From Welwitschia mirabilis (Eukaryota; Gnetophyta; Gnetopsida; Welwitschiales): a stretch of DNA of 64,000 nucleotides. Shown piece after piece: positions 49,401 to 60,980 of this stretch. Each line of letters starts with the position of its first letter. The first letter of the stretch is position 1. Under the pieces are notes generated by a model. It did not search any database, was not told where the DNA came from, and was given only the letters and a program-made list of their open reading frames with translations. A program made the position numbers and the translations under genes. Location of the stretch: assembly GCA_051453625.1 (NCBI GenBank), contig JBOZIK010000001.1, positions 35,193,982-35,257,981 on the forward strand, written 5' to 3'.

Positions 49401-51245
49401 TTTTACAATTATTTTTTACCTCTATTTTTTTTTTCCTAATATGTGTGACATTTTAACTTTAAGTCTTGACATGTCCCAAAATTTTACTGAAGACTATATG
49501 TTACTGGATTTTCAAATTTTCAAAAAAATCAATAAAAATGTCACTTCACAAAAGACATAGAACTTAGAGGTCGACTAAGCTACATGTTATCTAGAGACAT
49601 TTCACCCTTTTGAAATTATGTCACCCTTTTTAAATCACTGTAAACCACCTATAGCTTATTAGAGAGCGTTCAGACAAAAGCATAGATCAACAAATCCTCA
49701 AAATATGTGAACCAGGCAATGGTTAGTACCTGGTGAAGACCTCCCCGTTTAGTAACTTCCACATATAAACGATGCATATCTAACTGTAAGCCTTCATAAG
49801 TAGGAATCCTGGTAAATAGGAACAGAATTTTCATGAAATATGTTAACTACAACTTCATATTGAATATGTTTGCGATTAAGTACATGGATTTATTGAGAAC
49901 AAACTCTAACCGATAGCCATACTTAGACGACACATAACGCTAACAGATATAAGAGCAGTTGCAAAACCACACTTTCTTAATAGCAATGAGAAGCCGCAAT
50001 CGAAGCGAAAGGAAGAAATGTCGAAGTCTGACCGAACAAACATATAAGATGGGACAGTTCTGCAAGAAATGTTCAGACTTCAAAATGGTGGATAAACAGC
50101 AGATAAAGAAAACGTCAGAGTCAATCAACATGATGATGATATCTTAAGATCCACAGGAAAATTTTAAACAAGAAAAGAACATCTGATCCAGGAGTTCAGA
50201 AACTAATTCGGCTGTGGATTGACACAACGCGCATTGAAAATTCTTAGAATATCAGAGAACATAGACATACAATTACAGATCCGTGATGCTGTAAAATTTA
50301 AGAAAAGACTAAATGAAATAAAACAAAGAAAAGTACAGGTGCAATCACTATGCTGTTACTGACTGCAATTTCAAACAAAACCAGACTAATCCAAAAGCTG
50401 CCAAGATTTGAAAGATAAAGCTGAATGTTCCGTCGAAAACAAAAGATTGAACGACAAAAATAAAGTAAAAGAAGCAAATCATGTCACAGCAAGTCGTTAA
50501 AATTGAAAGTAAGAAAATTCCGAATTTCTGAAATACCGAACTAACAATCCGATTAGAGCAATAAATCCGAAATGGTAAACCTCATAATCCAAAATCAGTG
50601 AGCAATTGCATATTATTAGAAATATTCCGCATTGCGAAACTTAAGTAAAAAGAAGAAAAAGCAAACTAGAAGCGAAAAAGAAGAAAAGGCAAACTAGAAA
50701 CGAAAACAAAGTGGAAATTATTATGAATGACAAAAATCAAAAGCGCATTGATCGACAGAAATTACGGACAACACTTACTTAAGTTTGTTTCCATGAAGAT
50801 TTTGTAGAGCTGCGTAGAAAACATTCGGATCCGCGACGAGTCTTTCGTGCGTAATAATATTAGACGTCAAACTTGCAGACGGCGGCGCCATTGGAGACGC
50901 AGCGACAACGGTCTGTTGCTGCCGAAAAGCATGAAAATACGTGTGAGGTTGCTGAAACGGAACAGATTGGGCAAACGGAATAGATTGCTGATTCTGCTGT
51001 TGAAATTGAAGAGATTGCTGATGCAATTGTGGAAACGCAAGAGGTCGTCGATGCTGCTGTTGAAGCTGAGGAAAGGAAAACAGTTGCTGATGCTGGATTT
51101 GATCAAGATTGTAATTGTATCCCTCTGGAAAGACAGAATACGGAGCAGGACTCTGCTTTTGTGTCCCGCTTTGCCGTGCTTCTGCGGTTGGCTGGTTTGA
51201 AAAGTAATCAGCTGGGAAAGACTGAAGATGATTGTTATCGGACAT
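46406..51245 (-). CDS. ARID-HMG DNA-binding protein (plant HMGB9/10/11/15 group)
   Basis: Five exons on the minus strand: 51245-50779, 49808-49730, 48368-48224, 47952-47549 and 47431-46406. All introns are GT-AG and the reading frame is kept throughout, giving about 706 residues if the 100-N gap (46880-46979) has its true length. Residues 25-115 are Gln-rich with repeated FPQLQQQ-like runs. An ARID spans about 140-225 (IPTYEGLQLDMHRLYVEVTK, RMLRHYYMKLLNVVEQTYF). A plant-specific linker lies at 239-268 (GVIDGKFDYGY, LKGVLYH). A basic patch RTRQKKRQRIWK at 301-312 may be a nuclear signal. A single HMG box spans 315-385 (HPKPNRSGYNFFFAKIHAQR to ERYQRELKEY). The tail holds an IKIEP motif at 418-422 and about four tandem repeats. 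Family members bind AT-rich DNA in the nucleus; Arabidopsis HMGB15 acts in pollen. Related proteins have roughly 320-450 residues, so this one is long. The start at 51245 is the first ATG and opens the Q-rich exon. Confidence 0.92.
46565..47221 (-). repeat. Tandem protein repeats in the tail of the ARID-HMG protein
   Basis: At least four units of about 56-70 residues. Core pattern: Q.(T/A)D.NPST.L..PNHE...E.S, then N(E/D)..(T/S)F(D/N)...G.(F/L)PT..S.G(D), then in the longer units EPSNL.....SIPA. Examples visible: DANPSTELHCPNHEDVHERS, DVNPSTELCWPNHENVQESS, and DVNPSTDLHWPNHKNIQESS. The gap falls inside unit 2 or 3. After the repeats comes an acidic end (NFLDDDNADH). Confidence 0.9.
46880..46979 (-). 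other. 100-N gap inside exon 5
   Basis: The 45-50 bases left and right of the gap are nearly the same (acaaacgaactctcctgaa, then atggttag(t/g)ccaacacag). The N length is a default value, so the number of repeats and the reading frame across the gap are not proven. The frame happens to be the same on both sides. Confidence 0.9.
48369..49729 (-). other. Intron 2 of the ARID-HMG gene, with an internal direct repeat
   Basis: Two related blocks of about 350-390 bp, 48750-49140 and 49226-49570, share gtcaatgtctcaa (49001 and 49381), an attttttaaaaaaa stretch, and aaaatgtcac(c/t)tcacaaaag (49105 and 49535). They are diverged and of unknown origin. The gc-poor insert contrasts with the exons. Intron 1 (49809-50778) shows no repeat or gene. 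Confidence 0.75.
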
Positions 51246-51439
51246 GTCTGGTATTCTGAACGAGGAAATCTGTTCCGGAAAAAATGAAAAATTAAAAAAA
51301 GCTCTTTCTTCTCTCAGGCTTTTCGGCAGTTCCTACAGCCCGCAATTGGCCAACGAAAACATAAGAAATTAGGTTTGACGAAGATAAGTTTGTCGTCGCT
51401 GATTCCTTGGCTTTATTGATATGACCTAGGGACCCCACA

Positions 51440-51449
51440 ATATATATGG
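51440..51449 (-). promoter_or_regulatory. Candidate TATA box of the ARID-HMG gene
   Basis: CCATATATA on the minus strand about 195 bases before the ATG at 51245, followed by TTGTGGGGTCCC, which resembles a TCP-factor site. It would give a 5' UTR of about 165 bases that includes CT-rich sequence (TTTCTTCTCTC near 51310). No other TATA-like motif lies closer in this stretch. Confidence 0.45.
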
Positions 51450-51941
51450 GAGTCTAACCCCTTTAATTTTTTGTTTTTTTATTTTTTTAGTGTTTTTAGT
51501 TTAACATGGGTACTAATTCCCAACATGGGCGAAGTGATTTCTAACTTATTTATATTTAGGGTTAGAATTTATTTTGGTATATAAATATGTTTGTGGTAAA
51601 AATTAATTTTTATTTATAGGTTACAAGTCTATTTTTATTTTTATTTTTATTTTTTTAAATGGACAAGGGTAGTTTTTAGCTATTTTTCCAAGAACAAATT
51701 ACTTGAATCTTTTAGGGTAGAATTTCAAAAAATGTTATTAATATTTCATGAAAATGTATTAAACTTGATTGGCTTTATATGTAGTTAAGCTTTATCATTT
51801 ATTAACTTAATATTTATAGTTGGGGGAGGGGCATGTTGGACTTAAAACTATTAGTAACCATAACTTCCTTTATAAATACAATTTCCCAACTAAATGATTT
51901 AATTACATTTAAGGCATTATGAAAGTTTTATTTCTAAGCAT

Positions 51942-52001
51942 GACATCCAAATGTTCAAACTCATAACTTAATGAGTAGAGGATGAGTATCCCATTAGTTG
52001 G
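51942..52001 (-). repeat. tRNA-derived SINE-like head, minus orientation
   Basis: Minus-strand order: CCAACTAATGGGATACTCAT (A-box part), CCTCTACTCATTAAGTTAT, GAGTTTGAACATTTGGATG (B-box part, GTTTGAAC for GTTCGAAT). It is alignable with the plus-strand copy at 52114-52180. Confidence 0.5.
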
Positions 52002-52113
52002 AACTAAAGATGAAGAGACATGGAAAAACTAGCATAACTTTTCCACAGACTCATTCCTACAATATATAAGTTACCAACATGAGGAATCAAAAAATGAATA
52101 ATTACTAATAAAA

Positions 52114-52180
52114 TGCTAGTCGAACGAGTAGAACACTCATCCTTCATTCACACACTCATGGATTCAAACCATTCGATGAG
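52114..52180 (+). repeat. tRNA-derived SINE-like head, plus orientation
   Basis: GCTAGTCGAACGAGTAGAAC (A-box part), ACTCATCCTTCATTCA, then CATGGATTCAAACCATTCG (B-box part, GATTCAAACC). Both this and 51942-52001 share ACTCATCCT and the same spacing between boxes. They are in opposite orientation 112 bp apart, upstream of the ARID-HMG promoter. A body of unclear length follows, to about 52310. Confidence 0.5.
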
Positions 52181-52319
52181 ATGATCAACATTAAAAGAGG
52201 CTCTAGTCATAATTAAAATCAGTCATTTAAGGGATAATGATGGATTTGCTCCTAGGGGAATGGTATAGTCACTAGAAGTTTGAAGTTTAACATCCCTCCA
52301 AAAGACGAATGAAAGACAA

Positions 52320-54706
52320 TCTAGGATTTAGTATAAGAAACTAAACATAATACTACCTTATGGAATACAAAGTTAAAATAAAGTAGCTAACCAAGAAGTC
52401 ATCATGCATGTCTATCTTAGATTGCACTATTAATCCCAAATTCATGACCTTTGTAATGTAACAATATTAATGAATAAATATGGATTTAGATTTCTAGTGT
52501 GTAATTCTCCACTAATTCTCAGTTCCTTGATACGAAATTAACTACAAATTATTTAATAATAAGTACTTATAATTACGTAATTACTAATTAATCATTATGA
52601 TAACCCTATAAATAATTAATCTCATTATTTTCATAGTTTAACTAGTTAATAAAGAATTTAAATTCTTACTTAGAACTAAGATCTAAAAAATATCAACATG
52701 ATAAAATAACTAGAAAGGTTGAAAATTGAACGTTAGAGTGAGATTAGGAAATAGAAATATGATGAATGAAATCCATGAGGTAGTTTCATAACTTTCTAAG
52801 ACTTAATTAGGTAGATATAAACAAGTATATTTTTGTAATTATTTGTAAAATTTCCTTGAAAGTTAAAGTTTGTAAATAACATAATAAAATATGTAAGTTT
52901 TAAGATCAAAATAATAGAAGTCTATAATTATTTAAAACACTTCCTTCAAATCTATAAAGATCAAAATTAAAAAAAAAAAGATTTAAGACATAAATGAATC
53001 GTGTATAATGTAAAACTTGATTCCTAAAGTAATAGTCAATATATGTTGGATTAATTTTAGCATATTGATATTTTCTGTGCTTTTTCTTTCTACATTTTAG
53101 TTTAATTCATTTTTTTCAAAAAGAGAAATTCAAGATAAAGTTTGAAACTAAAATTCATTTTTTGAAAGGTTTAAGAATTTGATCATGTAGTATTATGACC
53201 AACTTCATTCGAATTATAGAAACTATAGTTAATAATTAGTAGAATACATATCTAAATTCTTTCTTCATGCTCAATTCACTTTTTTAATATTTAGCATTAA
53301 TGGAATTTGTAGTTTCTTAATCTGGATAACTCCTACAAATATTTTAAAACATGGTTATTGTTATTATACCTATGAACTAGATGTTCTAGTTTTCTTTGTC
53401 ATAAATCACATTGCCAACATTTTACTTAAAGTTTCTAGTCATGGTAACTAATTAAAAAAACCTAAATATTAAAGGTTCATGGAAAAATTTTATATCCATG
53501 GAAGTTATAGTTTGGTTTTATGATTTGAAATCATGTAGATTATTAAGACCTTTAAAAATGAGGTGGATCATTAAACTAAAATTAGATACAAAAGTTATAA
53601 TTAAAGAACTAAGACATGTTGTACTAAATTTTAAATCCTAATGTTTTATGAGTTATAATACTAATTTCCATTAAAGTTACATAAGGTTTTTTCCTAGGTT
53701 AGTTACATTAACTTAATCACATCTATATGCTTGATTTCTTTCCAAACAGATATGGATCACTTCAAAGGGATTATGTATGAAAAAGTTATATGAAAAGTAC
53801 CAACTAACTATTGAACTAAGTTTTTAAGCTAGAAATTAAATTCAACGTTCATTAAATCACTCTATGATTTTTTATGCTAAGGTCGAATGAAGGCTTTCAC
53901 AACATCAACTTTACTAGCTATCAAACTTTACTACATGATTATAGTAGTGTATGATATGCTATAGTAGTTAAACTTTTATGTCCCACAATGACCAATAAAT
54001 TATAAGAGATAACATGATGTTAGAATTATAGAAATGATGTTAAATGATATGATTCTTCAAAATCATTTTGACAAGAAATAAATCTTAATACTAGAGAACT
54101 GAAAAATAAACTTCTAATAATGAAAAGATTATTACAAATATCTAATTTATTTCTTTAAAAACATTAAAGATAGATTCAAATTTATAATCTTCTACTCATA
54201 TGTTAACTACTAGAAAGTGGTATAAACTTCTAAAATATATGCAAAACTTTTTTTGAAATTGAAATGTTTAATAAATATAATAACTAAGGATTTTAAAATA
54301 TGAAAAATCTCCAAAATGTAAATGTCAAAAGAAACTTTTAAAGGGATTAGTAATTTTTTGCAAGATTCTATAAAAGTCAAATCTATAGGATTTTAGTAAT
54401 CATATTACTAGAAATAAAGATCGAAAATGAAAAGAATTTCTTCCACAATGCTTTAAATAAAGAGAGAAATATGGAATAGCATTTACAATAGCAAGATTTT
54501 GAATTTCTTTAACTAGTTAGCAAGAAGCATGATTGAATATCATATGAGAGTGTGTAAGAACTACCTAGAATCTATAATAAGTAAATAATAGAAAATAAGA
54601 AGAAAATTTTTAATATATTTTTGCTAGTAAGAAAGTAAGTAATTATAGATTTTTATTAGATGTTTAAAACTTAAATATTAAAAAAATTATAAAAGTATTT
54701 TTAACT
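52320..54706. other. AT-rich stretch without recognised genes
   Basis: No open frame or domain motif is recognised on either strand. It is probably decayed repeat sequence that copy B inserted into, since the copy B LTR ends at 54707. Confidence 0.5.
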
Positions 54707-55808
54707 TGTTGCAGTGCGTATTTATGCAACGTTTATGTCCTGATCTGAATCCTATTAATCACAAATAATATGAACAAACACAACATACTAATATAGATGG
54801 GAATGACTCGAATGTCATAATCCATTAAAGGCTAAATTATGGAAACACAAGAGTTGCTTTCAAGATAAAAATATGATAACCCTAACCTACAGAAATAATT
54901 TGTAATGCATAGAAATGAAATAAAACACACTTGTGTAAGTTTAATTTAGGAAAGAAAATAGTGATGCACCTAAACTAACTAAGCACAACCTTGACAAAAG
55001 GTTGCCTTCATAATCTATATCACAAAAGAAGCTTGTCATCGAATCTCAAATAACATAAACTATGAGAAAGAAGATCATTCATACATTTGAACACAAAAGA
55101 AAATATTTCATATTAAAATATACATATCACAACCATATTATAAAGTAGCTGCTTCTCAATGAAGGAAATGCCATGCAACACTAATTAAAAATCTCTCTGA
55201 AATTACAAAATGGTTCTTTAGTCCTTTGATATCCTATCACGAGTATGTTGGGTAATGTCAAAAATGATTAGGAATTGAAGGGGAGACCTTTATTTATAGA
55301 CTCAAAATAGGAGAGGAAATTGATAGAAAAGCATAGGAAAAACCCTAACTGCCATGCTAAGAGAAGTTACAATAAGTTGGTGAAAGCTTTGGTAAACATT
55401 TAGTGCAAGTGTCAGAAAACAGTGTCGTCCATCTAGTTGTCCGGACGATACAGAAGACAATGCCAACTAATAGATAGATCCATGTCTACTCCCAGTTTAA
55501 CTGCCTTTGAAACTTATTATCGACCAGTTACGTAGTCGTCCGTACTGACGTCTAGATTATGAGGTGGACAATGGTCTTTAGTAAATCTTTAGTCAGTCCA
55601 ATCACTTTGTTTTTTGTAGGAATTATCATCCAAAAATATCATTTATTCATATCTACATAGAATGCTTGTAATTTATCTAGAAATTTCATATTTTTATTCT
55701 TTTCATCCTAGTTCTCTATTATCATGGGAACTAAGCATTTATCTACTAATTTACATGTAAAACAACTCAAAATATCCTATCAAATACACGTAAGTTGGTA
55801 GCGCAACA
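54707..55808 (-). mobile_element. 3' LTR of copy B (1102 bp)
   Basis: On the minus strand it runs from TGTTGCGCTACC (55808) to CACTGCAACA (54707), with a TGTTGC/GCAACA terminal inverted repeat. A TATA box, TATAAATA, lies at 55298-55291, about 510 bases into the LTR. It contains GTCCGGAC (55439-55446) and other GTCGTC/GACGAC motifs (55423-55575). The outside flank is taact; the matching target duplication would lie beyond 64000. Confidence 0.88.
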
Positions 55809-56299
55809 TAGCCTTAGCCTTATCAATCCCTAATAAAACCAGGCAGTAAACCACATTTGTGAGTCAAATTTTTAGATAATAAAAACAACTCAAATATCTG
55901 TAGAAATTATTTGAAAAAGATTTAAAAAATACTCCCAAAATATAATGAATTTCTAGAAAATTCAAAACAGTAAACATAAATAGCTATTAAACATTGAAGA
56001 TCGATCGTCTGGTACTGTCATCTAGATGATGGAAAGAACAACAGGCTTTTGCAAAGGATTTTCAAAATTAGAACCTATGATAGAAATCAATTTTCTCTAT
56101 TAATTAATCATGATAAATAGCCCTCCACTGTGATAAACAGTCAAATATAAAAATTTTACCTAAGGAAAATGTAATTCTCATCATAAAAAGTGAAAGATAA
56201 TTAGGTAAAAATCAGATAGAAATAATACACCATGCTAAAACAAAATGATATGTCTATATAATAACAAGAGCTTTTAGTACAAAAAGTGTAAAAGGGGAG

Positions 56300-57760
56300 A
56301 TACAAAATATAATGTAAAATCACTTCCCTCATCTACGCATGATGAATCCTGGTTCAATAACAAGCACAGGAATAAGGAAAGAGAAAGGAGAATGATCAAA
56401 ATATGTGGGAAGATGTTCATCAACAGATGCTACAATAGACCTGACTTTCTCATCACCCTGGACACGTACTAACTCTGGAATGTCTACAGTCACATTGTAC
56501 TAAATGGAGACAATGCGCTAGTACATATCCATCATCTGATCCTCTATGTGCTGTGCTCTCCTCTCAAAAGATAGTATCTACTGCTCAACTCTCTACCTGA
56601 AGGATGCGATCTGCTACTTAACTCTCTGCTTAAAGGATGCAATCCACTGCTTAACTCTCTGCTCTAAAGTCTTTAACCTCTGATCAATAAATCCTCTNNN
56701 NNNNNNNNNNNNNNNNNNNNNNNNNNNNNNNNNNNNNNNNNNNNNNNNNNNNNNNNNNNNNNNNNNNNNNNNNNNNNNNNNNNNNNNNNNNNNNNNNACT
56801 CTCTGCTTAAAGGATGCAATCCACTGCTTAACTCTCTGCTCTAAAGTCTGTAACCTTTGATCAATAAATCCTCTAAGGGTCTTGATACTCTTAGCCAGAA
56901 GGGCTTGAATCTACTCTAATGAAGCTCCAATTGTAGGTCTCTATACCTGAGATCTCTCTACCTCTCCTAGTACCTGTATACCCATATCTTATAAATAGTA
57001 AGCAGAAGTCTAAATATATGAGAAACATCACTCACCTATAGGCTCAGGTATCCCAAATCGTCTGATTAAAGCTAAGAGGAAGCATGGATAACTAAGTATC
57101 TATAACTGTCATGTCTTAATCATAAACCTAAGTCTAATCTATAAATGTCTAATCATAGTATGACTGTCATGGTATGATGGACTGATGTTATGAATCAGTT
57201 CTCTGTATAAAACTATGTATGTAGGGATTAGCTAGGTAATATTCACTTCTTATTGATTAGTGATCATATCAGCTAGAATGTCTAAAATGGCACCATAAGC
57301 TTAAGGCTCCTTTGTTCCACCAGCTGAATGAACATGCAAACTCTCAAGACCTATGAGATCTATGATGACTATAATGTGAGATGGAAGGATAGCAATCTCA
57401 TAGTCTTGAATGTATGCAACAATGTGATCCTGTAGTTAACCATGAGTATCTAGTCGCCCCTCTATAAGTATGGTGTCATATAATTCTCTCATCTTAGAAG
57501 CATAGTATGCACCGTGCACATTTGTGATCCATCTAAGCTATAACTTTGTCAATCTCTGATCAATCTCTGGCTCTAAACGGCTCATGAAATCATCAAAATA
57601 TCTCTCGACATAAATGCTAGCTATTTGTATCCTCAAGGATCGTTTATGTTGAGGTGGTGGGTGTATGGGATTCTCATGCTGTATCTCAGGCTCAATCAAA
57701 GGGCCTGTCGCCTATCCTATAAACTCAATTGAAGCCTCTGCCTATTTATCTCTACGTGTA
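56300..57760 (-). pseudogene. Extra 3' ORF downstream of pol (copy B)
   Basis: Readable for about 480 codons with scattered stops, mostly where Gln is expected. Segments in order: DDFMSRLEPEIDQRLTKL, HGAYYASKMRELYDTILIEG, LQDHIVAYIQDYEIAILPSH, VHSAGGTKEP, YGAILDILADMITNQ, IVLYRELIHNISPSYHDSH, LSYPCFLLALIRRFGIPEPI, SLEXIQALLAKSIKTLRGFI, then an 11-residue coiled-coil repeat and VDEHLPTYFDHSPF near the end. No signal peptide or membrane segment is evident, so it is not obviously an envelope protein. It resembles the plant 'putative plant transposon protein' domain with a C-terminal coiled coil. Copies A and C carry the same ORF. Function unknown. Split by a 100-N gap. Confidence 0.65.
56579..56875 (-). 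repeat. 33-bp (11-residue) coiled-coil repeats around a 100-N gap
   Basis: The minus-strand translation gives successive units QRVKQWIASFK, QRVKQQIASFR, QRVEQxILSFE and RRAQHIEDQM: an 11-residue (hendecad) repeat with hydrophobic residues in fixed places. A 69-base stretch left of the gap (56629-56697) recurs right of it (56805-56873) with two differences, so the gap sits in a duplicated stretch. Confidence 0.8.
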
Positions 57761-58489
57761 TATGGCCTGCTCAACCGCAAACACTAAACTTGTCATGCGA
57801 AAATAGATAAACAAGATGAAAATGTCACATGGATGTGCAATAATGACCCTCATAATCAATAAAAAAGTATCAAAAATACTAAAAATATGTTCTAACCTCC
57901 TTAAAATATGCAATGTATCTCGATTTATCTAAACATGAGAAAAGAAATGGAGAAAAATGAAGAAAAGCTAAACACTATGTATATAGTGGACCCTGTAGTA
58001 AGTAAAAAATTAAAGTACTCAAATGAAAAATCTAATTTGATAAAGTCATAGAGAACATCGGCTAATCAATTATGCCTAAAGGACCACTACGTTTTGACTT
58101 ATGGTTTGTGAGAAAATAAGTGTGAAAAGTAAGAACATGAGAATTCCTCCTAATATACAAAAATAATTATAACTCAAAAAACACGTGCATGAAATTCAGA
58201 TTTGTAATTCCAAAATGAAGGATGTGATGAACTAAATAATATACATCAAAACTATGCATCAAAAGGCTAAAAAAAGAGAGGAAAAAAATGAAAAATCAAG
58301 AGGATAGAGAAACATACCTCATTTTGTGCAAATTTAAAGAAAACTTACAAATATGGCAATGAAATCAAGTGGGACAAATGCTAAAATGCTATTACTAGAC
58401 AGAGGGGTCATCATCTCTTAAAACAATGATTGAAAAAGATGAGAAAATGAGTGAAAAATGAGGAAAAGGGTTTAAGCCATGGTTTCATC

Positions 58490-58600
58490 GAACTATCCTC
58501 TGATCGAGTTATTTAAACATTAGCCATAGGATGGCTTCCAGAGAAAATCAGTCCGTTGTCCTGTGTAGTGTTGTTTGGACAACTCCTTAGATGACTATCC
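58490..58600. repeat. Inverted repeat between pol and the 3' ORF (copy B)
   Basis: Arms 58490-58520 and 58569-58600, aligned with the stronger inverted repeat of copy A (27641-27748). About 13 of 22 core positions pair, more if G-U pairs are allowed. Bases 57761-58489 and 58601-58830 hold no other recognisable feature. Confidence 0.4.
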
Positions 58601-59741
58601 ATTAAAAGAGTTTGTAGAAGAAAAATGTCAGCCAAGAAAGTTAGACTTAGGTAGAATCATTAAACTGACAATTTTTTTGGTGAAAAGAAAATAAGAAAAC
58701 TACTAAATAATTAAAGTCTGAAGAAGAAATAAGAAAATGCAGAAATGAATTAGAAATAGTAGAATCAAAAACAAAAGAAAACTAGAGTGAAAATGAACAC
58801 AAGAGATAAGAATAAGATTATTTACCTATTCTAAGTACTAACCTAGAACTCCCAAGAAAACCATCATAACATCACCTGAGTAATATGCATGATAAAATGT
58901 ATTAATTTCATAAAGTTCATTTGAAAAGGCAGTGGTTATGGTGATATCTAAAGTTTTAAGTGTGTAGAACAATAAAGGGCAAAACCAAAAGGTACTTAGA
59001 AATGGACTCAACCCCACAAACTCACCAGAATCTCTAAAAGTGAAATGATCAAGTGATAATACTAAGGGTTTTATTTCTTTTGTCATGATGAGGGGAATGC
59101 AACCACTGTCAGAGGAGTAAGGACTCATAAAGCATGGCCAACTGACCCCCCCAGTGGAGTTCCCATAGCTACTATATTACACTACCAAAGGCTTCTCTCA
59201 GAAATATTTTCCTTGGTGTACTTGCGGTAGGACATCATGGTAATCATGTTTTTAAGATACAAAATAGAAAACATCATGGTCTTTATTTCACTTTTTTTTT
59301 AAACATAAAATTATCACATTATCATATACTAAAGAAAGACAAAGGTGAATAAGTAAGAGAAAATATAGAAAATAATACTCCCAAATAACCTAAGATTTAA
59401 ACATCATTAAAAAAAACACAAGGAACTAAGGCATCTTTCTTTAAATAAAGTTTATAGACATGGGAATGTCTCAAGATTGGGTGAATCTAATCTCACCATC
59501 TGTAAATTCCCAAGTATAAAAGTAATCATGATACTTCACAAAGTAATATATAAGTCAAGTTTGAAAGATAATCAGGTAATATCATAATATTTAACCAAAA
59601 GAGTAATCTAAGAAAGAACTTAGACAATGATAGGGAGGAAGTCCTCCTCACTGATGCGAACCTCCAAAATAAGTGCTTCTATCATGTTCATAGTTGCATC
59701 TAAAGATACCTCATATAATTTCAACCTTGTCCATTAACCTT

Positions 59742-59951
59742 CTAAATCTCTTTAGTTTTTAAGTCTAAAATTTCAACTGAGCCATTAAAATACACTTTTT
59801 GTATAAGATAAGGACCTAACCATTTAGAGGTCAATTTATTATTCAAAAGGTGAACTCTAATATTATACAACAAAATAAGTTGACCTAGTTCAAAATTTTT
59901 ATGAAAAATACTTTTATTATGTTTGAACTTTACTTGGGCCTTATGAATCAA
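59742..59951 (-). pseudogene. Integrase C-terminal GPY/F domain (copy B)
   Basis: An open frame of 69 codons: FELGQLILLYNIRVHLL, NKLTSKWLGPYLIQKVYFNG, then SVEILDLKTKEI. This is the GPY/F domain ('GD.VLL..SRL.LFPGKL.SRW.GPF.V'), which in the family contacts DNA and guides integration. It is followed by a stop, then by WTRLKLYEVS in the same frame, the usual 'NGQRLKPY' end. Confidence 0.85.
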
Positions 59952-60840
59952 TTGATGATGTATGGCACTAGTTCTTTTTTTATCAACATGATTTAATTAT
60001 GCTAACTTATACTTAAAATTTTCAACAAAGTCCATAAGATTGAGTTAATAAGCTGTACGATAAGAATTGTAACACACATCAACCGGTAAAACACAAACTT
60101 TACCATAAATAAGTTCATAAGGTGAGAAACTAAAATAAGTATTATAAGTAGTATGGTAGACCCAAAGTAAATCATTAAGCTAATAAGCCCAAGTTTTTTT
60201 ATTAACAGAGACAAGTTTTTAAAGCATTTTCTTTATTTCTTTGTTAGCATTTTTAGCTTGTTCATTTATCTGAGAATGATAAGCATACGTTATTTTATGT
60301 TTAATTCCAATGGATAAAAGAAGTTTCTTGAAAAGTGAGTTAATCAAATAAGTACNNNNNNNNNNNNNNNNNNNNNNNNNNNNNNNNNNNNNNNNNNNNN
60401 NNNNNNNNNNNNNNNNNNNNNNNNNNNNNNNNNNNNNNNTCTAAGAAGTAGGTATAGCGTTAACCCATTTAGTATGTAATCAATAGCCACTAAAATATAA
60501 TTTTTATTAAAAGAAGGTGGGTGAATAGGGTCCATGAAATCAATACCCTAACAATCAAAAGGCTCACACTTAAGAATAGGTCTAAGGAGTATTTCCTGTA
60601 AATGAACAAGACTACCAAAATGCTGACAAGAATCACACATTCTAACAAAATCATATGAATCTTGAAAAAGAAAAGGCCAGTAAAAACCAGAATGAAATAT
60701 TTTTATGGAAATTTTGTGTCCACTAAAAAATGTCCTCCACAAATACCACCATGACAAGATGAAGAATCTCAGGTATTTCTTAATCGGGCACACATTTTCT
60801 CATAATCTGGTCTTTACACCTATGGTACAAATGTGTTTAA
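59952..60840 (-). pseudogene. Integrase zinc-binding and catalytic region (copy B)
   Basis: Open pieces give FYWPFLFQDSYDFVRMCDSC, QHFGSLVHLQEILLRPILKC, EPFDC, stop, GIDFMDPIHPPSFNKNYILV and AIDYI (60793-60440). The first catalytic Asp is in GIDFM. An 84-N gap (60356-60439) removes the second Asp region. Beyond it the frames shift (LELNIK, then SLLIKKLGLISLMIYF and FVFYRLMCV). Frameshifts near 60740 break the HHCC finger. Confidence 0.8.
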
Positions 60841-60980
60841 ATCCACTCATAGTTACCTATATGATGGAGAAAAGATTTACGCTAGTAATCGGTCCAATGT
60901 TTTGGTATTTTCATGGTTACAAGATAGTTAACAATGTCAATATACCATGGAGGAGGATGAGAATTAGAAATAGTGAAAAG

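Noticed and set aside
50847-51259. Open frames of 117, 79 and 76 codons overlapping exon 1
   Set aside because: Shadows of the Gln-rich exon of the ARID-HMG gene in other frames; rich in Arg/Leu as expected from antisense CAG/CAA repeats.
56300-57760. Retroviral envelope gene in copy B
   Set aside because: Position fits, but no signal peptide, membrane segment or cleavage site is visible.
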